A stretch of 64,000 nucleotides of DNA, taken from assembly GCA_019722365.1 (NCBI GenBank), contig JADFUC010000776.1, forward strand, positions 558,001-622,000, in the 5' to 3' direction. Numbering within the stretch: the first letter of the stretch is position 1; each line of letters starts with the position of its first letter. Made by a program: the position numbers and the translations under genes. Shown one piece after another: positions 23,601 to 36,400 of this stretch. The notes under the pieces were generated by a model that made no database searches, was not told the DNA's origin, and saw nothing but the letters and a program-made list of their open reading frames with translations. The stretch comes from Lithospermum erythrorhizon. Lineage: Eukaryota; Streptophyta; Magnoliopsida; Boraginales; Boraginaceae.

Positions 23601-25757
23601 CTTGAAAAGACATATTAATTATCACTTTATCAGCTTATAAATCAATTACAAACTTATACAATTACAATTCAACACATTATTAATTATATTTTATAAGTTT
23701 ATTACTCAAGAGTCAAACATATTGAAAATATTATGAAACATTATCCAAACATTATTAAATTACAACATTATGAAAAAAAAATTAGTAAATGAAAAAGGAT
23801 AATTGAAAATACAAACAAATTCTATAATGAATCGAAAAAATTAAAAATACAAACATATTTACATGAATTGAAAACCAAAATACAAAAAAAAATGAAAATA
23901 AACTAATTAAAACATATTTAACAATTCAAAAATACAAAAAATGAAAAATAAACTAATTAAAATATTCGGAAATAATAAGTTAATAACACAAAAAATCAAA
24001 TAACAATTCGTAACATAACACACACAAAATCAAACGCTTATACGAATTAAACTAATAATTAAAGCTGTTAATCAAACATATTTTCAATTTTAAAATTAAA
24101 GGAGAAGAAACTAACTATTACTATCGGTAACGATAATCGACGAACGGCGAAGTGGCGCCTGACCATCTATGGCGCCTAATGGCTGAGAACAAGCGCCAAG
24201 GGGCCAAGTCGGCGAGAAATTCGGTGTCGGAAAGCTGAATGGTGGGGCGCTACTGCTGGTCGAATCATGAAAGTTGTTAATAGGTTATGATTTTTTTTAT
24301 ATATTAAATTACCTGATCCTGCTTTCTATACCGGTCCGGATCCTCGATTCGGGTCCATTTCTGGATGGATTGGGGATGCGCCGGCTCCCGGACGCTCCTG
24401 GCCCACCAACGTTCCTTAATACTTTCAAAGAGAGCATACGCGATTTATTTTTTACACTCTAACTTTCGAACGGTAACCGTAATCAACTTTTCAAACCACG
24501 ATAATTTACTTTGAAGACAAAATCAAATTTTAGAACGACAATTTAGTCAAATAATATCAAAATAACTCACTCATACCTATATATAACTCAACTACACATC
24601 AAAATAATTCTAATTAAAACATATTAACCCATTTGAATATTTCTACAAGTCCTACATCATGTGATGTTTTGTTTAATATGATGATAATTAATTGATTTTT
24701 GCTCCCTTGCACTATCAAATTGATGCCCTCATTTTTCTTTATTTGAAGAATCAATCAAATCAATGAATCATCATTATTAACGAAATAAGATCATTTCCCA
24801 CTGTTTTTCTTGTCTCCCTCATGTTTATTACTTACTCATTAATCAATTAGCACTACGGAACCTCTCACAAGGTTAATCCATGAATGCCGAAATTGCTTGC
24901 CAAGGGACATGCCAAGCACCTCATATGAGGTGCTCGGGGAAACTAGAGACATTTATCGGAGCACGCTTGTTGCAATGATAAATATACATGGTCTAAAGAG
25001 GGCCTATATCCTTGATGGCGAATCTAGATATATTCAAGCTCGTTTTCTAGTAAGGGATGCCAGACGATTTGACGGACTGTCGGGTTTCTGCTTTTAAACA
25101 GGTTCAGAACCAACCTATTGGCTCTGCTTCTTCTCAGCGCCGAATCCTTAAATTCCAGTTTCTGGCCTGCCCAATCGCCATCGGTTCCAGCCGGGTTTCT
25201 AAATTTTGGTTTTGCATAATTTTTGCCTATCTTCAACTCAAAATTAAGCTCATAAACTGTATCCAAATTCACGTAGAATTTAAACGAACTCCTATACAAT
25301 TCATACACACATCAATAATAATAATACCAATATTGCTTATTACATTCAGATTTCCTATATTATTAGTTTTAAATATTTATATATATCTTATCTCAATATA
25401 TTAATAATGAACAAAAGTTTAATATAAATTCACCTTTTTAAAATGCATAATAATGTGAATATTACAAAGATTCCGAAAAGATAATAAATGAAAATTGAGA
25501 AATCTACATAAAATTTGGAAATCGATTCGGTTCTAAGCTTTTAAGTATTTTAAAGCGACGAACTCCAAATTAGCTTCTAAGATCTTCGACGTCGAACCTA
25601 AATCTGCCTCTGCCCGACGGCCCAAATTTCTGCTCAGCTTCGACGGCTCGTTCGATTTTGGATTTTGTGCACTTAGCATTCGTGGCCGAGCTATGGAGCC
25701 GGATTTTTAAAGTTGGTGTATCCAGCGGGTATCCATACTCGATCCATTAACATCACA
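23600..25757. other. Intergenic DNA upstream of U11/U12-31K
   Basis: A/T-rich sequence runs to about 24100, then a GC-richer patch at 24140-24400 and another at 24880-25230 with no recognised coding match. A perfect 20-bp palindrome sits at 24915-24934. The 25550-25757 part is probably the promoter and 5' untranslated region of U11/U12-31K. Confidence 0.4.
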
Positions 25758-26947
25758 ATGCCACCACAAAAATATTCCGACGACGAAGACGACGACGTTT
25801 TTTACTACCGCTACGCCTCCGCCGCCACAACCCCCTCATCCTCCACCACCACCAGCTCCTCCGCCGCCTCCAAACCCTCTCGTAGCGGCGGCTTAGCCCC
25901 CTCAAAGTCAACGGTCTACGTAAGCAACCTCGACTACACGTTGACCAACTGCGATATCTTCACGATTTTCTCAACCTTCGGAAAAGTCGCCAAAGTCACC
26001 GTCCTCAAAGACCGCCAAAATCGTCAGAGCCGTGGAGTAGCGTTTGTGTTATTCGTTGCTCGAAATGACGCCGTGAAAGCAGCCAAGGAAATTAATGGGA
26101 AAATACTTAACGGAAGAACCCTGACGGCGTCTATTGCTTCGGACAATGGTCGAGCTGCGGAGTTTATTCGAAGGAAGGTGTGTAATAAATTGTCCAATTT
26201 GAATAAATTGTCCAATTTTGAATAAGATTGTCTAAATTTGAATACGATTGTCCAATTTTGGATAGGTTTTCTCCCGTTTTGAATAAGCTTGTCCAATTTT
26301 GAATTTTGAATTTTGATGGTTGAATTTATAAATTTAGAAATGAAATATTTTTATGTGTCGTACAATATTTTGTTAAGAATATATATTAAAATATAGTATT
26401 TTTAACATATTTTACGAGTAATATGATCGTTTTGATTCAAATCTAAGTTATGTGTCAATTAATATTGTGAAGTTTATTACGGAGTAATTTTTGTCCATTG
26501 AAAAACAAGGCGGACTATTTTCTAAGGACGAAGTTAGTATTGACGATGGTACTTTATTTTTATTATACTGATTTTTTTGTTAATTTATTTTTTGCGAAAA
26601 TTTCTTATTAGGTGTATAAGGACAAGAGTAAGTGTTATGAATGTGGAGAGATTGGGCATTTATCCTATGATTGCCCGAAGAATCAATTGGGACCGAGGGA
26701 GAAGCCCAAGCCATCCAACAAGGGGAGGAGGAAAGGTGGAGATGATAGAAGGGGTGGAGAAGAGGAGGGCAGTGAGGAGGATGAGGAGGAGAATGAAGGT
26801 TTGGAAGACGAAAATTGGGCATCGGTTGTAGATCGAGATGCTGGAGAGAGGCTGTTGGAGAGGGAGAAGGAGAAAGTGGCGATGAAGAAGGACAAGAAGG
26901 AGAAGAGGAAAGGTTATTTTAGTGACGAGAGTGATGAGGATGATTGA
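25758..26947 (+). CDS. U11/U12-31K: U11/U12 snRNP 31 kDa protein (U11/U12-31K, ZCRB1)
   Basis: Protein of the U11/U12 di-snRNP, which recognises the 5' splice site and branch site of U12-type introns in the nucleus; in plants it is an RNA chaperone needed for minor-intron splicing. There are two exons, 25758-26177 and 26612-26947, with a GT-AG phase-0 intron after RRK, giving 251 residues (about 261 in Arabidopsis, from memory). An acidic and Ser-rich N-terminus is followed by an RNA recognition motif at about 50-128, with RNP2 VYVSNL at 53-58 and RNP1 RGVAFVLF at 92-99. A CCHC zinc knuckle follows (C148, C151, H156, C161; [14 protein letters not shown]), then a basic and acidic low-complexity tail containing ENWASVVD and ending DESDEDD. 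I chose the ATG before [12 protein letters not shown] rather than the in-frame ATG 45 bases upstream, since family members start at this motif. The intron begins with a short repeat array. Confidence 0.93.
26185..26310. repeat. Short tandem array in U11/U12-31K intron
   Basis: Six or so imperfect units of about 17-19 bases repeat the pattern 'ttgtccaattttgaataa', starting within 10 bases of the 5' splice site and running through the first quarter of the intron. Units differ by single substitutions. Confidence 0.8.
26390..26540. repeat. MITE-like fragment in U11/U12-31K intron
   Basis: The segment with 'ttttgattcaaatctaagtt', then 'atgtgtcaatta' and 'ccattgaaaaacaaggcgga', resembles sequence near 3940-4045 and part of the element at 45905-46275. 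The three share order and orientation over about 100 bases, which suggests a miniature transposon family. Confidence 0.4.
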
Positions 26948-28250
26948 TGAAGAATTTGGGGTGAGAGTTCAATTGAAGTTCTGCAAGAATTGTATCTAGA
27001 CTATGAAGTGCTTAATCAAATTAGTGTACTTCAGCCTTCAGGTATCTTATTTCTCCATTGTATTTAGTTCCAAAAATGAAAAAGTTTGGTGATATTGATA
27101 AGGTAGATTCCTTCGAGTGGTGACTAGAAAACTCATCGAAACACACAATATTCAGTTATCCTGTTTGTGCATTGGCAATTTGGCATTATCATGAATGGTT
27201 TGATCGTCTATGGCATAAACAATTTGGTTGATTCTTGTTTGTAATATGGCTTAAAGTTATTGTCGATGTGATCTTTTGATCTTCTATATGATTTCGGAAC
27301 TAGCTATTACTTCATTTGTTCCAATAACATCTCATGTCTTCAGTATGTTTCTCCTATTCTTCTAAACACGAAAGCACTTTGCTTCTTGAACATGCCACAT
27401 TCAAAAACTGAACTCAAAACTTTTTTACGCGACTTGAGAAATTTGACGATTTAAGGAGCTTTTATCGCTTAGTTTGGTGGTAATGTATGCAATGTGAAAA
27501 ACCAGATTAGGGAGTGGCACGGGTAGAGCAGTTGGATTTGTTGTAGGATTTCTAAGCCCCTGTTACTATTCGAACCGAAGAACTTAAGGGAGGCAAAAAT
27601 GGCATATCTGTAATCAAACACAAAGAAAATATATTGCCAGTTAATAATAGAATTGCAAGTACTGGTTGCAGACTGACATTCTTGCAATTAGTTTATCTGG
27701 AGACTCTGGTGGAGCCTTGTTAGTTACTTCCGGAAGAGTTATTTGTTTTATAACTTTGCAAAATACTTCATTTTTCCTCCAGCTTGTCAGTCTATTCGTT
27801 CAAATGAATCATAAATCATGTTATGGATGTCTTAAAAGAGAGGAATAGTTCTACAATACTACAACAGATTAAAGAAACCATCGTTGAAAATACTAATTTG
27901 TAATAGAGGTTAATATTAATAAAAGAAACATTCATAATTACATAATAATAAGAAAAAATGCAAATGATAAAACATTATAACAAAATCTTCATTATGAAAG
28001 ATGTATTAATGTGCTAAGGAGCCGGTTGACGGAGCTAACAAGTCTAGAAGCTAATAAAATTGGGAGACCGAACCACTTCTCACCCGAGCCGAATCGTTTG
28101 ATTTAGCTCGGCTAATGCACCGCTCTACTCGCAACTAATAAAACCACCAATATTCGAGTTTGTTGGTTTCTTTCCCCCCACCAAACAAGCCCCCTTGGCT
28201 CGCTAATTCAAATACTTGGCGCCTTAAAATTCAAACCCCCAATTTCAAAT
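26948..28250. other. Intergenic DNA between U11/U12-31K and the dead H2B gene
   Basis: The first 100-200 bases are probably the U11/U12-31K 3' untranslated region. The rest contains only short frames without family resemblance. I see no RNA gene or repeat with clear ends. Confidence 0.45.
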
Positions 28251-28261
28251 CTCCTAATCAA

Positions 28262-28378
28262 TCCACGTCAAACTCAATCCCCACCGTCCATCATCATTCC
28301 CATCCAACGATCAAAATCCACGATCCTCATCCCTCCAATCCCACCAATCAAATTCCACCTCCAATCCCCTATATAAAC
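28262..28378 (+). promoter_or_regulatory. Relic histone promoter upstream of H2B pseudogene
   Basis: The sequence holds ACGTCA at 28265-28270 (plant histone hexamer), CATCCAACG at 28301-28309 (plant histone nonamer), CCAAT-like repeats at about 28335-28350 and a TATA box 'tatataaac' at about 28370. A pyrimidine-rich leader follows. These are the known elements of plant replication-dependent histone promoters, in the usual order upstream of the H2B-like sequence. Confidence 0.6.
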
Positions 28379-28433
28379 AAACCCCCCTTCTTCTTCTTCC
28401 CCTACCACCTCTCCCTCTCTTAGAATCTCAACA

Positions 28434-28770
28434 ACGGCACAAAAAGCGTTGCAAGGCCCAGAGAAAAAAAAAAAACCAAAGGGAAAAAAGCTCCCAAAAG
28501 AGTCCTCCACGTCAGCATCAACGGATAAAAAGAAGAACGCAATGCTGGAAACCTACAAGATCTACATCTTCAAAGTCCTGAACAGTCCACCCCGGGACAT
28601 CGATATCGAAAGCTGAATGGGGATAATGAATAAAATTTTTATTAACGATATATTCGCAAGCTTCGGGTTTAAGAGAGCCTCATTGGGCTCTCGGCATAAA
28701 TAAGAAGCCCAATTATTACGAGCCTCGAGATTCAGATCATTGCTCGACTCGCGGCTTTCCAAGAAGCAAA
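28434..28770 (+). pseudogene. Histone H2B pseudogene
   Basis: H2B is a core histone of about 140-150 residues, single-exon in plants. The frame from 28540 reads ETYKIYIFKVL, the unmistakable start of the H2B histone fold, then degenerates: the QVHPDIGISS region is replaced by NSPPRDIDIES and a stop. In another frame MGIMNK and FINDIFAS follow, and still later NKKP followed by a degraded TSREIQT-like stretch. The start codon is ACG instead of ATG at 28434-28436, followed by GCACAAAAAGCG where a functional gene has the codons for APKA. The N-terminal tail is Lys-rich with LPKESSTSASTDKKK. Lost start, stops and frameshifts rule out a functional histone. Because the promoter is retained, it is a decayed gene copy and not a retroposed one. 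Confidence 0.85.
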
Positions 28771-30129
28771 TAAACATGTCAAGCTTCAAGATTGGCAATG
28801 CTATTAAGTTTATTGAAGGCTATAGGCTTTCTATACATTTCAATCATCTTTTCAATTTTACTGCTTTTTTAGGGTTTGCTTCAATTGGAATTTATGTAAT
28901 TTTCAATTTATCAACTGCAAATCTTTTAATCATAGAATTCGCTTCTAATTGGAATGATATTCACATTCAAGAAGTAACATATGAGATCATAATGTTACAA
29001 CTCTCGCACCACTTTTGACTCAAATTGGATGACATTTATTCGAATTGATAGTGGATTTCAGTCATGATTTTATCATAATCTTAGAATTGATATGCATTAC
29101 TATAATGTTATTGGTCCAATACGGATATCGACGGGGTGCAATTTGGATTTAGAACTGATCTAAACTATTATCGCCTCGTCCGGCTCTGAATATCATCTTA
29201 TACAAAAAATTTGGACCGAAGGGTGAAGATCGTATACTCTCTATCGGTAAATATTCGTACCATCCCCATTGGGACAATTTCAAATGAAATCAAGTTTATT
29301 AATATCCTTATCTCGAATAACTACTTCACTCTTGGCTCAGTTGTTGAGATATAAATACCTGAAGTTTTAAACATATAAAATAATCAAGCGTTTGCTAAAA
29401 TTCAAGCTTCATATGGTGGGGGTGGGTACTGGGTTCACGATTGTTATCCTTCTTACAACAATTTACTATTTTCATAGCCAAATATAAATAAATTGATGTG
29501 TATGTCCTCATAAAACAATCTAATTTGATTTAAATCAGTTTGTTTATTAGTAGTATCTATTTCAGAAATGTCTGAGCATTACCTGATAATGATAAAGCTA
29601 TTTTTAGCGCCAAAAAAAAACATTGGATACCCTAAGAAAGATATGCTCTGTCACAAATCTTATAAAATATGAGCTACCGCCTTCCTACTCAATTATTTAT
29701 ATTAAAAGAATAAACATGGGATGTTCTTAGTACCAACCCATGTTACTCTAGAATATATAAGAATGTTAAGTTCATTTTATTTGCCCAAAAATGAAAGTAG
29801 TAATTCTCATGATTTTCTTTAGTATATTTTGGAATTTTTTTTATATTATGATAATTTGAAAACAAAAATTCCTGGTAATTATAAATTCTATATCACACTC
29901 AATGGAAGAAAATAAAATCAAATATTTAAATCAAATTAAATTGATTTAAAGTCGAATATGAGTGATGAGAATTATTAGGATCCAAATCATTTTATTTAAA
30001 TTTGATTTATGTTGTTGGGTTTGTTTCATTATCACATATCAATATATGGCAAATAATAATTCACATATAATAACGTGTAAAATAAGTACAGTGTGATTTC
30101 TCTCGAGAAAATGATAAAATCTATAATAT
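28771..30129. other. Intergenic DNA
   Basis: AT-rich sequence. A 92-codon open frame at 28740-29018 has no recognisable domain and overlaps the decayed H2B tail, so I do not call it a gene. The last few hundred bases lie downstream of the SMR gene. Confidence 0.45.
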
Positions 30130-30549
30130 TTATACAAGATACCTCCTTTTTGAAGCCCCATTAGAATGAATAACATCAACCATATTGAAAAATGTATCAA
30201 TTTCACCTCTCTCTGTAGCCTCAAAGAATGTCAACTTTCTCTTGCATGAAGGAACTCTAGCTGGCTTTCTTGGAGCTGGTGGGCAGCTAACAATCTTTGA
30301 GATAATATTTTTTGGTGACGTAGGCGTGTGAAACTCCTCTTCATCATCATCATTTGAAGCCTTTGTTGTTTGAATTGTCCCAAAAACATTGTCATCTTTA
30401 GCAACTACACTACCATGTGATGCTTTCGATAAAGATTCGATTCCTATGTTATTTTGTAATAGAATTTTAGGGTGGAGTTGTGGATCTGTGGACATGGTTT
30501 TAAGGGTCAGGTTGGGTTTCTGTGGAAGGAATGAAGAGATTGTGATCAA
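30130..30549 (-). CDS. SIAMESE-related cyclin-dependent kinase inhibitor (SMR)
   Basis: Small plant-specific nuclear protein that binds CDK-cyclin complexes and promotes the switch from mitosis to endoreduplication. Single exon, 139 residues if the ATG at 30549 is used, or 121 if translation starts at the downstream Met (MSTD) at 30495; family members are usually about 80-130 residues, so the shorter form is possible. The family motifs appear in order: an acidic run then HTPTSP at 74-79 (conserved threonine-proline motif, a likely phosphorylation site), CPPAPRKP at 89-96, SCKRKLTFFE at 101-110 and EIDTFF at 116-121 (the C-terminal cyclin-binding-like motif). A basic SKRR is near the end. The protein lacks the leucine-rich start of SIM and SMR1-3 (LIQDL-like), so I cannot assign a numbered SMR. 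No neighbour is functionally related. Confidence 0.88.
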   Translation of the reverse strand: MITISSFLPQKPNLTLKTMSTDPQLHPKILLQNNIGIESLSKASHGSVVAKDDNVFGTIQTTKASNDDDEEEFHTPTSPKNIISKIVSCPPAPRKPARVPSCKRKLTFFEATERGEIDTFFNMVDVIHSNGASKRRYLV

Positions 30550-33237
30550 GAAATATGACCAAATAAACGAGACAGAATATTAATGAGTTAGTTATTGACT
30601 TATTACTACGGAGTACTAATTTATAAAGAGCTAGCTAGAGGTTGGGAAGAGAAGGTAATTAAGACATAATAAATAAAATAAAAAAGTTGAAATATTTTCT
30701 TTATTTTTTAATATGTGCGTAAAAAACCTAATTTTTCTTACATATCGATGTTTCTTGAAGTGTTCCATGTATAATTCATTCCATAAAAAATTATAGTATG
30801 ATTTGTGATGATTCGAGTCCTTAATAAACTGTTATCTGTACTAAATACTTAATTGTAACAAATTTATAATATGATCTGTGCTGGCTCGAACCATAAAGAT
30901 AAAGCATAGTAGCATACATCTTACCACTATAGACTTCATTGCCAAAATTATATAGTATGATTTGTGATTAATCAAACCCTTAATGTAAAACATCGTCTTA
31001 TCACTACAGATCACTTCATTGTAATTGTTTTAATATTTGAATTGTCGTTTATATTTAGAAATTTTCTTATGATTAACAAATACTCTTCAATTAAATTTCA
31101 ATAATTAAATTATTAAGTCATTATCTTTTAATTTTTGTGCTTAATTTGTCTTACATACACCATATTATATAGTACAACAATAATTCAATAAGAAGTAAGA
31201 TATCACTACGGAATACAAATAAATAGAATTACGACAAGTCGAAGACCAATGTCACATGCTATTTGTTCTCTAATGATAATTACAATCGCCTGATACACTT
31301 TGTATCCGAAAATATAATCCATTTTAACGACCTGTGTAAAATCTTTATACTACCTAAATCTCTATTTAATTAAAGGCATGATTAGTCATTGAATTGGAAA
31401 ATATTATCCAAATACGTTTTTAATATTCAAAATGCTGCATACTATTATTTGGTGAGTAGTCTATGATTACATGAATCTTTTGTTAAGACAAATAAAAAGT
31501 TATTCGGATGAATGTTGTTATTTTATAACGTTGATGATAAACTGCACGATTATTTAATGTAGGTGATCAAGATATTATTAAACTAAATTGATCGAATTAG
31601 TATTTTTTCCCCTGAAATGTGAGTGATCTTTTGTCATTTAAAAATATAAATTACTATGAATATAATACTACTTGTTCGTATAGAACTTTAAACGACATGA
31701 AAATAACATATAATCTTTTGAATGTTGTTATTTTAAATATAATATGGTCCTGATGAAGTCGTTTGTTGCATAGATTTGATCCGGAACATGGAGGGTGTAA
31801 TGGCCAACAACGAAATCAGGTTACAATCTGGCTATAGATGAGAGATGACTACTATTTCCTCACTTTCTGTGAAAAAAGTCATTATTGAAGAAGTTTAGAT
31901 GTTTAAGTTACAGGGAAAAAAGAATAAAGTGAATAAAAAAATTGGGAGCCACCATGCATATTCTGTTGAAGTGAAGAAAAATTTGACAAAAAACATGGGA
32001 AAAAAATCGTGCTCTAGGGGCCGATTGGGGCTTCAAAATTACTTAGATAGCAATCGGACAATGATCAATTCCTGGAAGGGTCGATCCGAGGCGGTGGTTT
32101 TAGGCCTTTTTTCGTCTAGTTTTTATTCGGTTTAGGTTTAGAATTTATAGAATTTTGTATATGCCAATTGATTATATGGTCTTATTAATATATCAATTGG
32201 CAAATAATTTTAATATGGACGTGGGACGTCTATAAATTCTTAACATGCTATTATGAGTTATTTCTAACTTAGCTAACTAAAGTCATGTATAACAATATTA
32301 ATAGATGAAGTTACGAGTGTATATATGATATTGCGCATAAAATATTAAACATTATGTGGCAAGAAATAAACAAAACAAAATTTACGCAACATCGTTATCT
32401 AGAGGAAATATAACGCTCCATATAATGTTCCAAATGGGTGCAACAAGATTAGTTGAGTATATAGCGTAGCTTATCTTTAAGGAACCATTCCTTAACAACT
32501 TTGAATTTTTAGTCATGAGGATGATGCATTTTTAGTCAACAAGTTCTTCAATTTGATAATCAGAAGATAACTGAAGATGTTTGTTGTTAACCTATTCATT
32601 GATATGTAAATGACTATTTTCAATTCTTCATGATCAACCTTGTTTAGTAGTATATTTTTTACAATTTAATTTTGGGTAACTTCAACTACTTTTTATCATT
32701 TTAAATACTAACCTAAAATTTATTTGTTAAATAACCAAACAAATTTTGCACCGAACTTTTGAAAAACGCTTTGACACTTAAACCTAATTATAACCGATAA
32801 AACATACATTAGGATAAACAAATATTTTAAATATATTACACTTTTGATGGGCTTATTTAAATATCAAACACTTAATTGGCTCAATATTTATCATTAATTA
32901 ATTTAATTAACGTACCAAATAAAATATAATCTTCAACCTTACACCCCACCCCATCTCCACCCCTAACCCACTCCAACCATCCAACTAAACATGCAAATCG
33001 TTCAGTTTATGAAGATGAACAATCAATTTAAATAAAAACACCGAAATATAAATCAAGGAATAATACGAGTAGAGGTAACAGCAAACATCAACGAAAATAC
33101 TGAAGATTAAATCGTATATGAAATCGTTAATTAAAACTATTCTTTTTATTAATGTTGAGTATTAAAAATGAAACTGGACAATCAATTTGGTACAAATGAA
33201 TAAAAAAATATCAAAATATAAATCAAATAACAATACT
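30550..33237. other. AT-rich intergenic DNA upstream of the SMR gene
   Basis: No gene is supportable. Several related 'tagtatgatttgtgatgatt'-type segments recur at about 30795-30965, which hints at a small dispersed or tandem repeat. The rest is low-complexity AT-rich sequence. Confidence 0.45.
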
Positions 33238-33468
33238 GATGTCGTAGTGGTGACAAGAACATGAGTGAATTATATTGAATAAACTCATCATCACACACAA
33301 ATTTAATACATGAAATATGACCAAACTAGCTCCCCTATTTATAGTAGATATAATATCAAATACTTATGATAATAATAGCAACTTCTGGTACAAGTTATTA
33401 CTAAAACTAATATGGTAATAATACTTAATACTAATATTCTGAATTTTCCTGATCCATCCACACTCCCT
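33238..33468 (-). repeat. Probable 3' LTR of the Copia element
   Basis: On the minus strand the polyprotein end is followed by a purine run (CTTGAGGGAG) and then TGTGGATGGATC, a typical LTR start. A TATA-like 'ctataaatagggg' is inside. The other end is placed at a terminal CA (plus-strand TG at about 33238). I could not find a matching 5' LTR in the window, so the boundaries are inferred. Confidence 0.5.
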
Positions 33469-36400
33469 CAAGTTGGAGCAATGCAGATCCAAAATGCCCA
33501 ATCTTATGCTTTTTTAGATGCTCAAATTGTTTTTTGTCCAAGAGCATTTGTGAAAATATCCGCCAGCTGACAGTAGTAGAACATGAGACAATCAAAATAC
33601 CCGAATACTGCCCAAGAAAACACAACATCTCAATATGCTTGAATATTTGATTTTGTGCCAAATGAATGCTCACTGGCCGCCACACACCGAGTCATAGGAC
33701 GGTGTGTGAGGTACACCAAAGCACTTGAGCAGACCCTTCAACCATTTTAATTCACACGTGACGGATGCCATTGAACGATATTCGCTCGCAGTATTTAGCG
33801 AGCCATTACTACTTGTTTCTTCGCTCTTTCCAAGAACAGAGAAGAGCCAAGAAACACAATCCACCCAGAAACAGAACGACGAGTAAGCGGACAGCTAGCC
33901 CAATCAGAATCACACCACCCCGTAAGCTGCAAATCCGACTCTATGGGTAGAAGAATACCTCGGCCCAGACACCCTTCGTCACTTTACTACTCGCACGTGC
34001 CTAACCAATGATCCATACGAGGCTCATGAAGAAACTGCGACAAAACATGAACTGAAAATGCTAAATCAAGCCTAGTGAAAGACAGATATATCAACCGACC
34101 AACTAAGCGACGGTATCTCTCCACATCACGCAGAGGAGCTACCTTTGGGTGAGGAATGAACTAGCCAACCCGGTGATCTCAAGGCCATCTAGAAGCTCAT
34201 GTGCTTCTGGCCCCTAATATCAAGCGATATTCGCTGGGACTCAGAATATGCTCGTGGCTACGGGCAACCTCCACTCCCAAAAAATATTTCAAAACACCTA
34301 AATCTTTCATATGAAATACAAGAGACAAATATTGCTTCAGTCAAAAATCGGCAAATGAATCGTTAATTCGAAATGATTAAATCATCACATGTCAATAAGG
34401 ACATGTAGTTGCACCCGGCCATACAATGAATAGAGGAGTAGTCGGAAATGACCTGACAAACTACATTGCTAGGTCAGAGCAAGCTCGAAACTAATACCAC
34501 GGAGCCTCACAAGCTTCAACCTCCATACGCAGACTTGCACAGAAATTGCATCAGTCATACTGATAGAACTCCAAAGTGGCACTTGCTGTAGACTTCTTCG
34601 TGATAAATCCTCATGAAGAAAAAACATTATGAATCTCATCCGATGTAGCTCCCATGTTTCGCAGCCGCAGAACCGCTAAAGAAAACTCTCTAAATCTAAC
34701 CATCTTCGCATCAGAGCAATGTATTTCCAGAATCAATGCCTTTCAATTTGATTACCAAAGACAAATCAAACCAGCTTAAACCTCAACAATCTAGAGCTAT
34801 ATTTTACCTTGAAACCCCATTGAGTGCCCAAAGCCTTTTTGCCCGCTGGCAACTCAACCATACTCCATGTCCCATTGTCCTCCAACGCTGTAATCTCCTT
34901 CTGCATCGCCTTTCGCCACTCAGGGTCTAACATGGCCTCTTTAAAAGATTTTGGCTCCGTACCTGCAGTTACAGCTGCAAGAAAAGTTCTATGCCCAACA
35001 GAAAAACGATTACAATTTACCTAATGTGCACAGATAACGAAAATTCGAGGACTCAGAGTGACTCGTGAGACAATTTGGCCTGAACAAAAAGATTCGTGAC
35101 GTAACTGCTTAACTGACGTGCACCCAGTTCGCTTGCTCGCCCATATCCATACCACCATTACTACGCCACAACACCACTCCCTTACATGCGCTGCCTCCAG
35201 ACAAGTGGAGCCGCGCCTTAGCCGATGCCTCACCAGAATAGGAAGAAGCATGCTGCTGCCCCGCTGTGACGTCACCAACAGGTCCCTGCCCATCCAAAAA
35301 CCGAGTAGCCAAAGACTCAAATGGCGTATTCCCCCGCCTCTTCAATTGACAGACACTCATCCCTCGAAACACTCGGCTACCCATATCTATAAGCTAACAC
35401 TTTCACGAATGACTATAGGTTTGGTCGAGGAGGGCAAGGAAGTAGCATATGGAAATTCGGTTTCATAGAACACGACATCACGAGACACAAAATACGACTT
35501 TGAATCCAAATCAAACAACTTCCACCCCTTTGTCCCATAAGGGTACCCCACAAAAATACAACCATCATTTAATTATGAATTTATCCAATCGAGATTTTTG
35601 GTCATGAGCCATCCAGAATTCAAACACATAACACTTCATAAGTGCTAAATTGGACACTGTAGGAGTACGATTAATTAAATACCCAAATTGCTAAGATACA
35701 CTCACCCCTAAAAATTGGAGGGCAAATTAGCCTCGAACATCAAAGCACGCCCTACATTCAATATGTCTATGCTTACGCCTCAACTCTCCCATTCACGAGA
35801 AGTACCAACACACGAAGTTTGAAAAAGGATTCCCTGAGTGGAAAAATAATCGTGAAGACAAAAAAATTTCATACCATTATCACTGAGTACTATTTGAACC
35901 TTAGCATGAAATTGGCGATCAACCATCACAAAGAATTGCATAAAATATTTGGAAACCTCAGTTTTATCAACTAGTAAAAATATCCAAACAAAGACGAAAG
36001 CTTTCATCCACTATTCTCAAAAATATCTAGCACCACGAGAAGGATATCGTATTATAGGGTCCCCTACAAATCACAATGAATCAATCTGAAACAAATGAGT
36101 GGCCTTATGTTCACTAATGAAAGAACTTTGAGAATGTTTAGCCCCATTTAATAATACTATACGCACTTTTGTCTGACAAATCCAACAAGAACTAGAAAGA
36201 AAAGGTAGGGCCCTAACTACTCTGTCCGATGGATGACCAAGTCGTCGATGCCATAAATCCGGAGCCAGCTTCCCATTCACATGCAAAGAACTGTGCATCG
36301 TGAATATCGCGTAGTAAAGTCCGTCTGCCGCCACCGAGCCCAAATCAAAGTTCCTCGGGGAGGTGGGGTCCTGTATAATGCAACCATTCTTAGTAAATTT

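Noticed and set aside
24897..25404. Overlapping open frames on both strands in a GC-richer patch
   Set aside because: Several frames are open but none shows a motif or splice structure I can recognise.
26580..26895. Frames opposite U11/U12-31K exon 2
   Set aside because: Shadows of the purine-rich acidic/basic tail coding sequence.
28740..29018. 92-codon open frame after the H2B pseudogene
   Set aside because: It starts inside the decayed H2B tail and resembles nothing known.
30795..31030. Possible CRISPR-like spaced repeat ('tatgatttgtgat')
   Set aside because: Only loosely repeated, irregular spacing and a plant nuclear context.
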